A DNA stretch of 64,000 nt from Dyella japonica A8 (GCF_000725385.1 NZ_CP008884.1:1054001-1118000); one strand, 5' to 3'; counted from the stretch's first letter, positions 46,173 through 55,735 are shown. Numbers and translations: made by a program. The notes: generated by a model from the sequence alone, not told the origin.

Positions 46173-48689
46173 ATGAGCACGCCCCCCTCTTTCCCCATCA
46201 CCCCCTTGCTGCCCGAGATCCGCGCCTCTCTCGCCGCACACCCGCGCCTGGTGCTCGAAGCACCCCCCGGTGCCGGCAAGACCACCCAGGTCCCCCTGGC
46301 GCTGCTCGACCAGCCGTGGCTGGCGGGTGGCAAGATCCTGATGCTGGAACCGCGCCGCATCGCTGCACGGGCGGCAGCGCAGTTCATGGCGAAACAGCTG
46401 GGGGAGGATGTAGGGCAGACGGTGGGTTACCGCATCCGCTTCGAATCGAAGATCGGGCCAAGTACACGCATCGAAGTGGTGACGGAAGGCATTCTCACCC
46501 GGCTGATCCAGGACGACCCCGAGCTCACCGGCATCGGCGCCATCCTGTTCGACGAATTCCACGAGCGTCATCTCGCCGGGGATCTTGGTGCCGCGCTGGC
46601 GCTGGATGTGCAGGGCACGCTGCGCCCCGAGCTGCGCATCGTGGTGATGTCGGCCACGCTCGACGGCGAACGCATCGCGCAGTGGCTGGACGCGCCGCGC
46701 ATCAGCAGTCCGGGGCGCAGCTTTCCGGTGCGCATCGAGTATCCGGCGGCGCGCACGCAGGAGACGACGGAGCATCACCTGGCTCGCGTCGTGCGGCTGG
46801 CGCTGGAGGAAAACGACGGCGATGTGCTCGCCTTCCTGCCTGGCCGCCGGGAGATTGCACGCACCCAGGCCGTGCTCGAATCGTCGTTGGATGAGCGCAT
46901 CGACATCGTCGCGCTACATGGCGAGCTTTCGATGGCGGAGCAGCAGGCGGCGCTGAGCCCCGCCGAACCGGGTACGCGCCGTGTCGTGCTGGCCACCAAC
47001 GTGGCCGAGTCCAGCGTGACGCTGCCGGGCATACGCTCGGTGGTGGACAGCGGCTTGGCGCGCGAACCGCGTTTTGATCCCAACTCCGGCTTCACGCGGT
47101 TGGAGACGGTGAACATTTCGCAGGCATCGGCCGACCAGCGTGCGGGCCGCGCGGGCCGTGTCGCGGAAGGCACGGCGTATCGGTTATGGCCGCAAAGCAA
47201 GCGGCTGGATGTATCGCGTACGGCGGAAATGGCGCAGGCGGAACTGTCGGGCCTGGCGCTGGAAATGGCTACCTGGGGTGTCACGGCCGGTGGCGCCAGC
47301 GATCTGCCGTGGCTCGATGCACCACCGTCCGGCGCACTGGCGCAGGCGCGTGAGCTGTTGGTGCAGCTCGGTGCGTTGGCGGCTGACGGACGCATCACCG
47401 CACTGGGTCGCGAGATGCTGGAGCTGGGTGCGACACCTCGCCTTGGTGCGGCGGCATTGCGGGCGGAACCGGCGCTTCGTTCCCTCGTTGCCGATCTGCT
47501 TGCCCTGATGGAAGCGCGATCGCCCCTGCGGGGCGAGCAAGCGCGTACCGACGATTTCCGCGCCCGTGTAGGCGCGCTGCATGTCTGGCGCGATCGCCAC
47601 ACGGCAGGTGCGCGTGGCGGTGCGGATGGCGGCGCGCTCGCGGCCATCGAGCAGGCCAGCAAGGGGTGGCGCCGCCGATTGGACGTGCGCTCCGCATCGA
47701 GCGGCGTGCCGGACAGTCATGCCGTGGGCGACCTGTTGCTGCATGCGTTTCCTGATCGCGTGGCGCGCCGCGACGACAACAATCCGTTGCGCTACACCTT
47801 GGCCAATGGCCGCGGCGCGCGCCTGCACGAGAGTACGGCCCTGCATGGCGAGCCTTGGCTGGTGGCGCTGGACGTGCGCTTCGAGGCGCGCGACAGCCTG
47901 ATCCTGGCTGCCGCGCCCATCGACCTGCGCGTGCTCGAGCGTGACTATCCCTCGCAGTTCAAGCGCGAGCGTGCACTGCGCTGGAACGACGAACGCAACG
48001 CCGTCGAGGCCTTCGACGAACATCGCTTCGGCGGCATCGTGCTCGAGCGGCGCAGCGTGCCGGTAAAGCCGGAGGATGCGTTGCCTGCCTTGCTGGCGGC
48101 GATTCGCGCCAAGGGGATCGATGCCCTGCCGTGGAGCGAAAACGCACGACGGCTGCGTGCGCGCATGCAGGCCCTGCGCGGGTGGATGCCGGAGCTCGGC
48201 CTGCCCGATGTGTCGGATGCCGCGTTGCTGGCCTCCATGGAAACCTGGCTCGCGCCCTACCTGGACGGCAAGCGAAGGCTGGATGCACTGAGCGCCGAGG
48301 AGCTTTCGCAGGCCCTGGGCACGCTGTTCGACTACGAACAACGCCGCCAGCTCGATGCACAGGTGCCGGAAAGCCTGACCGTGCCCAGCGGCATGTCACG
48401 CCGCCTGGAATATACGGAGGGTGAGCCCCCTGTGCTCGCCGTGAAGCTGCAGGAGCTGTTCGGCCTGGCCGATACGCCGCGCGTCGCCAATGGACGCATT
48501 CCAGTCACGCTGCATCTGCTTTCGCCCGCGGGTCGACCTATCCAGGTCACGCAGGATCTGAAGGGTTTCTGGGAGCGCACCTATCCCGAGGTGAAGAAGG
48601 AACTGAAAGGCCGCTACCCGCGTCATCCGTGGCCGGACGATCCGTGGACGGCGGTGCCGACGCATCGCGCGAAGCCGCGCGGGACGTGA
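46173..48689 (+). CDS. hrpB: ATP-dependent helicase HrpB
   Basis: 838 residues from ATG 46173 (MSTPPSFPITPLLPEI); the frame runs further upstream into repeat sequence. DExH/DEAH-box helicase: motif I LEAPPGAGKTTQVPLALL, Ia LEPRRIAARAAA, motif II DEFHERHLAGD, motif III MSATLDG, motif V VVLATNVAESSVTLPG, motif VI QRAGRAGRVAEG. DEFH is characteristic of HrpB, unlike DEAH of HrpA. The winged-helix/ratchet domains and the HrpB C-terminal domain (to PRHPWPDDPWTAVPT) are complete. It is a predicted RNA helicase of poorly known cellular role. No operon partners. Confidence 0.95.
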   Translation: MSTPPSFPITPLLPEIRASLAAHPRLVLEAPPGAGKTTQVPLALLDQPWLAGGKILMLEPRRIAARAAAQFMAKQLGEDVGQTVGYRIRFESKIGPSTRIEVVTEGILTRLIQDDPELTGIGAILFDEFHERHLAGDLGAALALDVQGTLRPELRIVVMSATLDGERIAQWLDAPRISSPGRSFPVRIEYPAARTQETTEHHLARVVRLALEENDGDVLAFLPGRREIARTQAVLESSLDERIDIVALHGELSMAEQQAALSPAEPGTRRVVLATNVAESSVTLPGIRSVVDSGLAREPRFDPNSGFTRLETVNISQASADQRAGRAGRVAEGTAYRLWPQSKRLDVSRTAEMAQAELSGLALEMATWGVTAGGASDLPWLDAPPSGALAQARELLVQLGALAADGRITALGREMLELGATPRLGAAALRAEPALRSLVADLLALMEARSPLRGEQARTDDFRARVGALHVWRDRHTAGARGGADGGALAAIEQASKGWRRRLDVRSASSGVPDSHAVGDLLLHAFPDRVARRDDNNPLRYTLANGRGARLHESTALHGEPWLVALDVRFEARDSLILAAAPIDLRVLERDYPSQFKRERALRWNDERNAVEAFDEHRFGGIVLERRSVPVKPEDALPALLAAIRAKGIDALPWSENARRLRARMQALRGWMPELGLPDVSDAALLASMETWLAPYLDGKRRLDALSAEELSQALGTLFDYEQRRQLDAQVPESLTVPSGMSRRLEYTEGEPPVLAVKLQELFGLADTPRVANGRIPVTLHLLSPAGRPIQVTQDLKGFWERTYPEVKKELKGRYPRHPWPDDPWTAVPTHRAKPRGT

Positions 48690-48693
48690 GCGG

Positions 48694-48725
48694 AAAAAAG
48701 CCGCCGACCTTGCGGTGCGGCGGCT
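48694..48725 (-). terminator. Intrinsic terminator at the end of the galactose operon
   Basis: On the minus strand AGCCGCCGCACC-GCAA-GGTCGGCGGCT (one bulged base) is followed by six T residues. It lies about 155 bp past the sugar-transporter stop and just downstream of hrpB. Confidence 0.8.
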
Positions 48726-48796
48726 GAGGGGGAAACGCTTGGTTGATGTTTGCGGTGGCTGATTCAGGGCTTGCGCGTCCCCTTGCGCCCAATTGA

Positions 48797-48836
48797 CCTC
48801 ACCGTCATCCCCGCGCAGGCGGGGATGACGGTGAGG
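48797..48836. repeat. Compact dRS3-like hairpin
   Basis: The two units are fused into one near-perfect inverted repeat: CCTCACCGTCATCCCCGC, 3-4 bp centre, GCGGGGATGACGGTGAGG. It lies between hrpB and the sugar transporter. Confidence 0.88.
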
Positions 48837-48880
48837 GGAAGTCATTACGCTGAATAGTCTGGGCGAGCGAACAAAGCGTT

Positions 48881-50272
48881 CTAGCGCCCGATATCGCGCA
48901 GCCGCTTGCCACTCATCAGGTTGCGCTCGATCTGCTCCAGCGTGATGCCCTTGGTTTCCGGCACCAGCCAGAACGTCAGCAGGATGAATACGGCGTTGAG
49001 CCCGGCGTAGAGCCAGAACGTGTTGGCATTGCCGACGCCGTTGAGCAGGCTCAGGAAGGTGAAGCCCACCACCATGTTGCAGACCCAGTTGGTGAAGGTG
49101 GAGCAGGCGATGCCGAAATCGCGGCCCTTGAGCGGCTGGATCTCCGAGCACAGCGTCCAGATCAGCGGGCCGGCGGACATGGCGAAGCCGACGATGAAGG
49201 TCAGCAGCATCGTCACGGTGAAGATCTGCGTGCCGTGGTCATGGATGCCGTTGTGCATCATCGTGCCCACCACGGCCAGGCCCGCTGCCATCACCGCGAA
49301 GCCGGTGTAGAGAATGGGCTTGCGGCCCCAGCGGTCGATCAGCGCGATGGCGATGAAAGTGGCCAGCACGTTGGTCAGGCCCACCAGCGCGGTAAACCAC
49401 ATCTGCGTCGCCGTGTCGTAGCCCATCTCCTTAAAGATGCGCGGCGCGTAGTACATCACCACGTTCATGCCGGTGAACTGCTGCATCAGCTGCAACAGCA
49501 CGCCCAGCCACACCGAGCGACGGAAGTTGCGGTTCTCCAGGAACAAGTGCCAGCCGCGCTGCGGCGTCTTGAGCTGCTCTTCGATATCGGCGGCCTCGCG
49601 CGCTACCACGCTGCTGTCGCCACGCAGGCGCAGCAGCACGTCCAGCGCCTCGTCGCGGCGCCCACGCATCATCAGCCAGCGCGGACTGTCCGGCAGGAAC
49701 AGCACGCCAAGCAGGAACAGCGCGCCGGGAATGGCGATGATGCCGAGCATCCAGCGCCATGCGCCGTTGTAGCTCAGCGCCGTATCCGACAGGAAGGCCA
49801 CCAGGATGCCGATGGTGATCATCAGCTGGTAGGTGGAGATCATCGCGCCGCGGATATGCTCCGGCGCGACTTCGGCGAGATAGAGCGGCGCGGTGAAGGT
49901 GGCCAGGCCGATGGCAAGGCCAAGCACCACGCGGGCGGCGATCAGCGTTTCCGGCGACCACGCGAAGCCCGACAGCAGCGATCCCAGCACGAACAGCACG
50001 GCGCCAAGGATGAGCGAGCGCTTGCGGCCCAGCGTGGCCGACAGCCAGCCGGCGCCCACGGCACCCACGGCGGCGCCGAACATCATGGCGCTGACGATCC
50101 ATTCGATGGTGTGGTCGCTGACCTGGTATTCCGCCTGGATGAACTGCGTGGCACCGGAGATGACGCCGATGTCGAGGCCGAACATCAGGCCCGCCAGCGC
50201 GGCGAGCACGCAGGTGAAGATGACGGTGGTTCTGGATTGCGCCGAGCTTGGCGCGATGACTTGGGCATTCAT
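48881..50272 (-). CDS. MFS sugar:H+ symporter (GalP/AraE/XylE-like)
   Basis: 463 residues, 12 transmembrane helices. Sugar-porter signatures: GLMFGLDIGVISGAT in TM1, GWLSATLGRKRSL after TM2, PLYLAEVAPEHIRGAM (PESPR-like region further on as PDSPRWLM), QLMQQFTGMNVVMYYAP in TM7, DRWGRKP, and the PETKG motif in VPETKGITLEQIE near the end. It is the last gene of the minus-strand galactose operon, 35 bp after the lactonase gene, so it most likely imports galactose, with arabinose or fucose possible. Inner membrane, driven by proton motive force. Confidence 0.93.
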   Translation of the reverse strand: MNAQVIAPSSAQSRTTVIFTCVLAALAGLMFGLDIGVISGATQFIQAEYQVSDHTIEWIVSAMMFGAAVGAVGAGWLSATLGRKRSLILGAVLFVLGSLLSGFAWSPETLIAARVVLGLAIGLATFTAPLYLAEVAPEHIRGAMISTYQLMITIGILVAFLSDTALSYNGAWRWMLGIIAIPGALFLLGVLFLPDSPRWLMMRGRRDEALDVLLRLRGDSSVVAREAADIEEQLKTPQRGWHLFLENRNFRRSVWLGVLLQLMQQFTGMNVVMYYAPRIFKEMGYDTATQMWFTALVGLTNVLATFIAIALIDRWGRKPILYTGFAVMAAGLAVVGTMMHNGIHDHGTQIFTVTMLLTFIVGFAMSAGPLIWTLCSEIQPLKGRDFGIACSTFTNWVCNMVVGFTFLSLLNGVGNANTFWLYAGLNAVFILLTFWLVPETKGITLEQIERNLMSGKRLRDIGR

Positions 50273-50307
50273 GGATGAAGCTCCCCCGCGGGTGTCTGTG
50301 GTGGCCT

Positions 50308-51243
50308 CTATGGGCTTTCGTGAATGGACCGCGATCCCTGCGCGGCAGCGATGACGTGTGGCGGCGGACCGGCAAAACGCGGTTCGTTGAGGCCACGGAA
50401 ACCCGGCTCGGCGAAGAACAGCGCGCCCGCGCTGGGTTGTGAAGCGAGCGCGGCCTCGTCAAGGCCGTCGCGCGCACTGGTGATGTAAAGCGTGGCGAGA
50501 TCCGCGCCGCCAAACGCCGGTCGTGTCGGCTGGGAGGCGGGCACGTCAATGATGCGGTCGAGCCGTCCGTCCGGCGTGTAGCGCACCACGCGACCCAGTC
50601 CCCACTGGGCATTCCACAGACCGCCCTCGCGATCGACGGCGGACCCATCGGGTTCGCCGCGTGCATCGTCGAGCGTCACGAAGGTGCGGACACCGGACAC
50701 CTTGTCGCCGTAATCGCAGCTATCGATGCGGCGCGCCAGCGAATCGCAGAAGTACATCGTGCCGCCATCCGGGCTGAACGCCACGCTGTTACTGATCGCC
50801 ACGCCGGGCAGCGCGAGGCGTTCCAGCGAAAGATCGTGATTCAACCGCCAGAAACCGCCCACCGGCTGCTTCGGCCCGCTCGCCGGCTCATGCAGCGTGC
50901 CGAACACGAAACGCCCCTGGCGATCGCAGGCGCCGTCGTTCAATCGCGTCGGCAGCTCCGCTTCCACCGCGGTGACGGGCACCATGGTGTGCGTCGAGGG
51001 ATGGAAGAACGCCAGCCGCGAGGCCAGGCCGAGCAGCAGCCAGCCGTCCGCCTCGCACAGTGCGAAACAGCCGAGGCGTTCGGGCATGGTCCACTGGTGC
51101 AGGGCGCCGTCATGCGGGCGGTAGCGCCACAAGGTGGCGGCGTGTATGTCGGTCCAGTACAACACTTGTCCGCGATCGCACCAGGTCACGCCTTCGCCCA
51201 GCGTGTTGCGCACCTGCATGGCAACGGCGGCGCGCACATTCAT
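50308..51243 (-). CDS. SMP-30/gluconolactonase family sugar lactonase
   Basis: 311 residues from ATG 51243, which overlaps the stop of the dehydrogenase gene (ATGA). Six-bladed beta-propeller with metal ligands: the Glu in NTLGEGVTWCDRGQVLYWTDI, Asn in TRLNDGACDRQGRFVFGT, the Asn in SNSVAFSPDGGTMYFCDS, and Asp in DARGEPDGSAVDREGGLWNAQWG. These enzymes hydrolyse aldono-lactones with a divalent metal. In this operon the substrate is most likely galactono-lactone, giving galactonate. L-arabinono- or fucono-lactone are alternatives. Confidence 0.88.
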   Translation of the reverse strand: MNVRAAVAMQVRNTLGEGVTWCDRGQVLYWTDIHAATLWRYRPHDGALHQWTMPERLGCFALCEADGWLLLGLASRLAFFHPSTHTMVPVTAVEAELPTRLNDGACDRQGRFVFGTLHEPASGPKQPVGGFWRLNHDLSLERLALPGVAISNSVAFSPDGGTMYFCDSLARRIDSCDYGDKVSGVRTFVTLDDARGEPDGSAVDREGGLWNAQWGLGRVVRYTPDGRLDRIIDVPASQPTRPAFGGADLATLYITSARDGLDEAALASQPSAGALFFAEPGFRGLNEPRFAGPPPHVIAAAQGSRSIHESP

Positions 51244-52001
51244 ACCCAGCCACCGTCGACGATGAAGTCCTGGCCGGTGCACATGCGGCTGTCATCCGCG
51301 GCGAGGAACAGCGCGGCGCGCGCAAGATCCTCGGCCATGAGGTAGCCCGGCATGCATTGCACGCGGGCGATTTCCTCCTTGCCCGCGTCGTCCAGCCACA
51401 GGCGGCGCTGCTTCTCGGTGATCACCCAGCCCGGCACCAGCGCGTTGATGCGGATGTGGTCGCGGCCCAGTTCACGCGCCAGGCCATTGACCAAGCCGTG
51501 CACGGCGGCCTTGGCCATCGCGTACATCGGATAACCGGCGTTCTTCTTCATCCAGCCGGTGGAACCCAGGCAGATCACCGAACCGCCACCGAGTTTGCGC
51601 ATGTCCTCGCGCACCGCCTGCGTGGCGAAGTACTGGTGGCGCAGGTTGATCGCGATGCTCTGGTCGAACGCCGCCGCCGTGGTGCTGCCGAACTCGTGGC
51701 GCACGTCGTTGGCGGCATTGTTCACCAGCACGGAGATCTTGCCGTGCAGCTCGCGTGCGGTGGCGATGGCTGCATGCAGCGCATCGAGCTGGGTGACGTC
51801 GCAGCGGATGAACAGTGGTCGGTGCGTACACGCGGCGAGGCTTTCGGCCAGTGTCTCGCCGCTGGCCTCGTCGATGTCGATGAAGGAAACGCGCGCACCC
51901 TGCTTCGCGAACTGCTCGACAAAGGCAGCGCCGATGCCGGTAGCGCCGCCGGTGATGAAGACGTGGCGGCCGACGAGGCTGGGGTAGGTCGCAAACGGCA
52001 T
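51240..52001 (-). CDS. SDR-family sugar 1-dehydrogenase (probable galactose dehydrogenase)
   Basis: 253 residues from ATG 52001 with GGAG 8 bases upstream; a GTG at 52010 overlapping dgoD is also possible. Classical SDR: cofactor site FITGGATGIGAAF, NNAANDV, catalytic Ser in LGSTGWMKK, and YAMAKAAVHG carrying the YxxxK pair. The Asp in SFIDIDEASG suggests NAD preference. In the operon context it would oxidise D-galactose to galactono-1,4- or 1,5-lactone, the first step of the De Ley-Doudoroff pathway. The assignment to galactose is inferred from neighbours. Confidence 0.87.
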   Translation of the reverse strand: MPFATYPSLVGRHVFITGGATGIGAAFVEQFAKQGARVSFIDIDEASGETLAESLAACTHRPLFIRCDVTQLDALHAAIATARELHGKISVLVNNAANDVRHEFGSTTAAAFDQSIAINLRHQYFATQAVREDMRKLGGGSVICLGSTGWMKKNAGYPMYAMAKAAVHGLVNGLARELGRDHIRINALVPGWVITEKQRRLWLDDAGKEEIARVQCMPGYLMAEDLARAALFLAADDSRMCTGQDFIVDGGWV

Positions 52002-52003
52002 GC

Positions 52004-53152
52004 TCACCACTCCGCCACGCTGCCGTCGGCGTGACGCCAGATCGGGTTGCGCCAGCGATGGCCGACGGCTGCGCGCTCGGCGACATAGTCCTCGTTCACC
52101 GCGATGCCCAGGCCCGGGCCGTTGGGAATGGTGACAAAGCCATCGTTATAGGCGAACACGCTGCGGTCCTTCACATAATCGAGCAGGTCATTCGCCGCGT
52201 TGTAATGGATGCCCAGGCTTTGTTCCTGGATGAAGGCGTTGTGACACACCGCATCGAGCTGCAGGTTGGCCGCTAGCGCGATCGGGCCGAGCGGGCAGTG
52301 CAGCGCCAGGGCCACGTCGTAGGCTTCGGCCATGGCCGCGATCTTGCGCGTTTCGGTGATGCCGCCGGAGTGCGAGGGATCGGGCTGGATGATGTCCACG
52401 CCGCCCATCTGCAGCACACGCTTGAAGTCGTAGCGGGTATACAGCCGCTCGCCGAGCGCGATCGGTGCGGGCGAGATCGCAGCCAGTTCCGGCAAGGCTT
52501 CGAGATGATCGGAAAGCACCGGCTCCTCGATGAACATCAGCTTGAACGGTGCCAGTTCGCGCATCAGCACCTTGGCCATCGGCTTGTGCACGCGGCCGTG
52601 GAAGTCCAGGCCGATGCCGATATGCGGGCCCACTGCATCGCGGATGGCCTGCACGTTCTCGATCACCTGCTCCACCTTGTCGTGCGTGTCGACGTACTGC
52701 AGCTCCTCGGTGGCGTTCATCTTCACCGCAGTGAAGCCACGTGCCACGGCATCCTTCGCGGCGCGCGCGGTGTCGGCCGGGCGGTCACCGCCGATCCACG
52801 AGTACACGCGGATGCGATCGCGCACCGGGCCGCCAAGCAACTGGTGCACCGGCTGGCCGAGATCCTTGCCCTTGATATCCCACAGCGCCTGATCAATGCC
52901 GGCGATGGCGCTCATCAGCACCGGGCCGCCGCGATAGAAGCCGCCGCGGTACATCACGTTCCACAGGTCTTCGATATGACGCGGATCCTTGCCGATCAGG
53001 TAGTCGGACAGCTCTTCCACGGCGGCGGCGACGGTATGGGCGCGGCCTTCGACAATGGGCTCACCCCAGCCGACCACGCCCGCATCGGTGTCGATGCGCA
53101 GGAACAGCCAGCGTGGCGGAACGAGGTAGGTGGTGAGTCGGGTGATCTTCAT
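52004..53152 (-). CDS. dgoD: D-galactonate dehydratase
   Basis: 382 residues, the exact size of DgoD. ATG 53152 overlaps the stop of dgoA. Enolase-superfamily (mandelate racemase) fold: [22 protein letters not shown] at the start, Asp/Glu metal ligands in [26 protein letters not shown] and [13 protein letters not shown], and the catalytic His in [17 protein letters not shown]. It dehydrates D-galactonate to 2-keto-3-deoxy-galactonate. It is translationally coupled with dgoA upstream and with the dehydrogenase downstream (2-bp gap). Confidence 0.95.
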   Translation of the reverse strand: MKITRLTTYLVPPRWLFLRIDTDAGVVGWGEPIVEGRAHTVAAAVEELSDYLIGKDPRHIEDLWNVMYRGGFYRGGPVLMSAIAGIDQALWDIKGKDLGQPVHQLLGGPVRDRIRVYSWIGGDRPADTARAAKDAVARGFTAVKMNATEELQYVDTHDKVEQVIENVQAIRDAVGPHIGIGLDFHGRVHKPMAKVLMRELAPFKLMFIEEPVLSDHLEALPELAAISPAPIALGERLYTRYDFKRVLQMGGVDIIQPDPSHSGGITETRKIAAMAEAYDVALALHCPLGPIALAANLQLDAVCHNAFIQEQSLGIHYNAANDLLDYVKDRSVFAYNDGFVTIPNGPGLGIAVNEDYVAERAAVGHRWRNPIWRHADGSVAEW

Positions 53153-53787
53153 GCAGGTGTTCCTTGGGAAACGTGGTGACCCCGCCAGGCGTCGGCGAAA
53201 GCGCGGGCACGCGCGGCGACGTCGCCGGCCGCACGGCCGGGGGCATAGAGCGCGGAGCCGATGCCGAAACCGTTGGCACCGGCGGCGAGCCACGGCCCCA
53301 TGGTGTCGGGTGCGATGCCGCCGACCGGCAGCACGGCGAGATCCTTCGGCAGCACGGCGCGCCATGCCTTGAGGACGGCGGGGCTGGATTGTTCGGCGGG
53401 GAAAAGCTTCAGCGCGTCGGCGCCGGCGGCCAGCGCGGCGAACGCTTCGGTGGGCGTGGCGACGCCGGGCACGCAGATCAGGCCTGCCTGCTTGGCGGCG
53501 CGGATCACGGTGACGTCGGCGTGCGGCATCACGATCAGGCGGCCACCGGCATCGGCGACCTGCTTCACCTGCGAGGGATCGAGCACGGTGCCTGCACCGA
53601 TCAGATAGTCGTCGCCCAGCGTATCGACCATGCAACGGATGCTGTCGAAGGGCTGCGGCGAATTCAGCGGCACTTCCAGCATGCGGAAGCCGGCCTCGGC
53701 CAGTACGCGGCCGATGTCCGCGGATTCGCCAGGCGTCAGTCCGCGCAGGATGGCGACGAGGGGGAGGGGATCAAGCCATGCCTTCAT
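53149..53787 (-). CDS. dgoA: 2-dehydro-3-deoxy-6-phosphogalactonate aldolase
   Basis: 212 residues, KDPG/KDPGal aldolase family. Class I TIM barrel: [17 protein letters not shown], the Glu in [23 protein letters not shown], and the Schiff-base Lys in [23 protein letters not shown] and FPAEQ fit DgoA rather than Eda (FPAEV.GG). It splits KDPGal to pyruvate and glyceraldehyde-3-phosphate. It is separated from dgoK by 4 bp and overlaps dgoD by 4. Confidence 0.94.
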   Translation of the reverse strand: MKAWLDPLPLVAILRGLTPGESADIGRVLAEAGFRMLEVPLNSPQPFDSIRCMVDTLGDDYLIGAGTVLDPSQVKQVADAGGRLIVMPHADVTVIRAAKQAGLICVPGVATPTEAFAALAAGADALKLFPAEQSSPAVLKAWRAVLPKDLAVLPVGGIAPDTMGPWLAAGANGFGIGSALYAPGRAAGDVAARARAFADAWRGHHVSQGTPA

Positions 53788-53791
53788 ACAT

Positions 53792-54715
53792 TCATGCCGT
53801 TGCGTGCGTGGAGGTCAGGCCGGCCGCCTCGGCAATGCACCACAGGCCGTGCGACGTGGTGGCGTCGGGCGCGGCCCGCAGGGTGAGTGCGAAGCGTTCG
53901 GCCGCGCGCAGATAGCGATCGCACAGCGGGCCTTCGCCCACCATGTGCACCTGCGTGTGTGCATCGGCCCAGCCGGCGGCGATGGCCATGCGCAACTCGT
54001 CGCCGATCAACAGGCCCGAGAGATAGTCCGGAACCGACGTGGGCGGCAAGCTGCCGTCGAGCATCAGCGTGCGCGCGGAGAACACCCGCGACAACGCACC
54101 CGCCGCGCCGCTGTCGCGGGCCGTGTCGACCCCGCGCCTGAAAGCGCCCGTGTCGTCGACGGCGGGCGGCAGCTGCGCCCCGAGCAAGGAATGTTGCGTC
54201 AGCAGGCCGAACAACTCGCCCGTCATCACCGTGGCGAAGCCGGTCACAACGCCTTCGCGCAGCGTGACCCATTTGCTGTGCGTGCCCGGCAGCAGCAGGC
54301 AGCCGTGGCGCGCGATATCCGGCGTCTGCGCCATCACGCCGACGATCTGGGTTTCCTCGCCGCGCATGACATCGGGTCGCACGGGATCGCGCAGCCCCGG
54401 CACCAGGTGCAGGCGGCGGCCGTCGGGTGTTGTCATGGGCGTCAGGGCGCGGGCGAGACGGTCGACGCCGGTGGGTGTATCCAGGTAAGGCACTTCCCGC
54501 CAGCCGTTGCGGCTGCCGACCATGCCGCAGGCGAGTACGGGAGCGTCGGGCCAGCCTTCCACTGCCTGTGCGAACGCCGCGGGATAACCGCCCTCGGGAA
54601 GATGGCGGATGCCGTAGGGAAGCGCGCGCTTCTCCAGCACCTGGCCCCGGGCGTCAAAGCGGTAGGCACGCAGATACGTGCTGCCCCAGTCGAGCCCGAT
54701 AAGGCAGGTGGTCAT
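53792..54715 (-). CDS. dgoK: 2-dehydro-3-deoxygalactonokinase
   Basis: 307 residues. DgoK family of the actin/hexokinase fold: the phosphate-1 loop LIGLDWGSTYLRAYRFDARG, ACGMVGSRNGWREVPYLD near residue 80, and LLPGTHSKWVTLREGVVTGFATVMTGELFGLL near 155 are diagnostic. It phosphorylates 2-keto-3-deoxygalactonate at C6. ATG 54715 overlaps the stop of the regulator gene, so regulator and catabolic genes are translated from one message. Confidence 0.95.
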   Translation of the reverse strand: MTTCLIGLDWGSTYLRAYRFDARGQVLEKRALPYGIRHLPEGGYPAAFAQAVEGWPDAPVLACGMVGSRNGWREVPYLDTPTGVDRLARALTPMTTPDGRRLHLVPGLRDPVRPDVMRGEETQIVGVMAQTPDIARHGCLLLPGTHSKWVTLREGVVTGFATVMTGELFGLLTQHSLLGAQLPPAVDDTGAFRRGVDTARDSGAAGALSRVFSARTLMLDGSLPPTSVPDYLSGLLIGDELRMAIAAGWADAHTQVHMVGEGPLCDRYLRAAERFALTLRAAPDATTSHGLWCIAEAAGLTSTHATA

Positions 54716-55437
54716 GCGCTCGCCTTCCGGCGCGCACGCGCGCGGTTGCGCTGCAGGTTCTCGTGCGAGTCCGCGATCATGGCCTGCATGGTCTTGCGTG
54801 CCACTTCCGGCTGCTTGCGCTTGATCGCCTCGAACACCTTCTGGTGGTAAGGCAGCGAATAGCGGAAGTTGCTCACGTTGCGAGCGGAGAGGGTGAAGAA
54901 CGTGCCCATGGCCGTCTCGATCACCGAGAACAGCGACTGCATCAGTTCGTTACCGGTGGCCTGCAGCACGGCATCGTGGAAGGCCAGGTCGGCCTCCGAC
55001 CACGCGTCCAGCGTCTGCGCGGCGTCCATGGCGTTGTACGCCTCTTCGATATGGGCGAGTTGCGCGGCGGTGCGACGGCGCGCGGCGGCGGCCGCGGCGG
55101 CCGGCTCGATGATCTCGCGCATCTCCACCAGCTTGTCGACGAAGTCGTCCGTGGGCATGGAGGCGCAGCGCCAGTTGAGCACGTCGGCATCCAGCTGGTT
55201 CCAGTGGCGCTCTTCCAGCACGCGTGCGCCCACGCCCGTGCGCGACTCGATCAGGCCCTTCGCCGACAGCACCTTCAGCGCTTCGCGCAGGGCGGTACGG
55301 CTGACCTGCAGGCTCTCGGCCAGGGTTTCCTCACGCGGGAGCACTTCGCCCGGCTTGACCTTGCCGCTGACGATGCGCTGCCCAAGCTCGTGCATGACGT
55401 GCCCGTACAGGCTGCGAACGGTGATCGGCTTCATCAT
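54712..55437 (-). CDS. dgoR: GntR/FadR-family regulator of the galactonate operon
   Basis: About 241 residues; two adjacent ATGs (55437 and 55434) follow GAGGAAG and either could start the protein. N-terminal winged helix: RIVSGKVKPGEVLPREETLAESLQVSRTALREALKVLSAKGLIESRTGVGARV. The C-terminal FCD domain (about 95-235) has metal/ligand-binding residues in EMREIIEPAAA, EADLAFHDAVLQATGNELM and YHQKVFEAI. This is the DgoR type, which represses dgo genes until galactonate binds. As first gene of the operon it very likely autoregulates through the palindrome at 55512-55524. Confidence 0.93.
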   Translation of the reverse strand: MMKPITVRSLYGHVMHELGQRIVSGKVKPGEVLPREETLAESLQVSRTALREALKVLSAKGLIESRTGVGARVLEERHWNQLDADVLNWRCASMPTDDFVDKLVEMREIIEPAAAAAAARRRTAAQLAHIEEAYNAMDAAQTLDAWSEADLAFHDAVLQATGNELMQSLFSVIETAMGTFFTLSARNVSNFRYSLPYHQKVFEAIKRKQPEVARKTMQAMIADSHENLQRNRARARRKASA

Positions 55438-55511
55438 GACTTCCTCGGCTCCCCGGTCCTGGCGATGGGCGGCCCGCGTGCCTCGTGGCGAAGCGGCAGG
55501 TGCCCGGGTCA

Positions 55512-55524
55512 TTTGTCATACAAA
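55512..55524. promoter_or_regulatory. GntR/FadR-type operator upstream of dgoR
   Basis: TTTGT-CAT-ACAAA, a perfect 5+5 inverted repeat fitting the FadR-subfamily pattern TNGTNNNACNA. It lies 75 bp upstream of the dgoR start and just downstream of the predicted -10, where a bound repressor would block initiation. Confidence 0.7.
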
Positions 55525-55527
55525 CTG

Positions 55528-55556
55528 ACTATAAGCAACTTACCCGGCTGGTGCCA
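55528..55556 (-). promoter_or_regulatory. Candidate sigma-70 promoter of the galactose operon
   Basis: On the minus strand TGGCAC (-35, weak) and TATAGT (-10) are 17 bp apart, followed at once by the GntR-type operator. The spacing is ideal; the -35 match is poor. Confidence 0.5.
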
Positions 55557-55724
55557 TGGTTTTCTACAGCAATTTCCCAGCGACGTGGTGCCGTCCTTCA
55601 AACGCTGGCGACATGCCGCAGCAACGCCGTTTTGCCGCCCATCACGTGCAGGCCGTGCGGTGGCCGCGTTTCGTGCATGGTGCATCGCGCCACGTCGCGG
55701 CGATGTCCTTCCTATATTGAAGGA

Positions 55725-55735
55725 TAATCATACAA
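55725..55735. promoter_or_regulatory. Second, degenerate GntR-type site
   Basis: TAATCATACAA shares TCATACAA with the main operator 200 bp away. Half of the palindrome is decayed. Two spaced sites could allow looping by the regulator. Confidence 0.35.
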
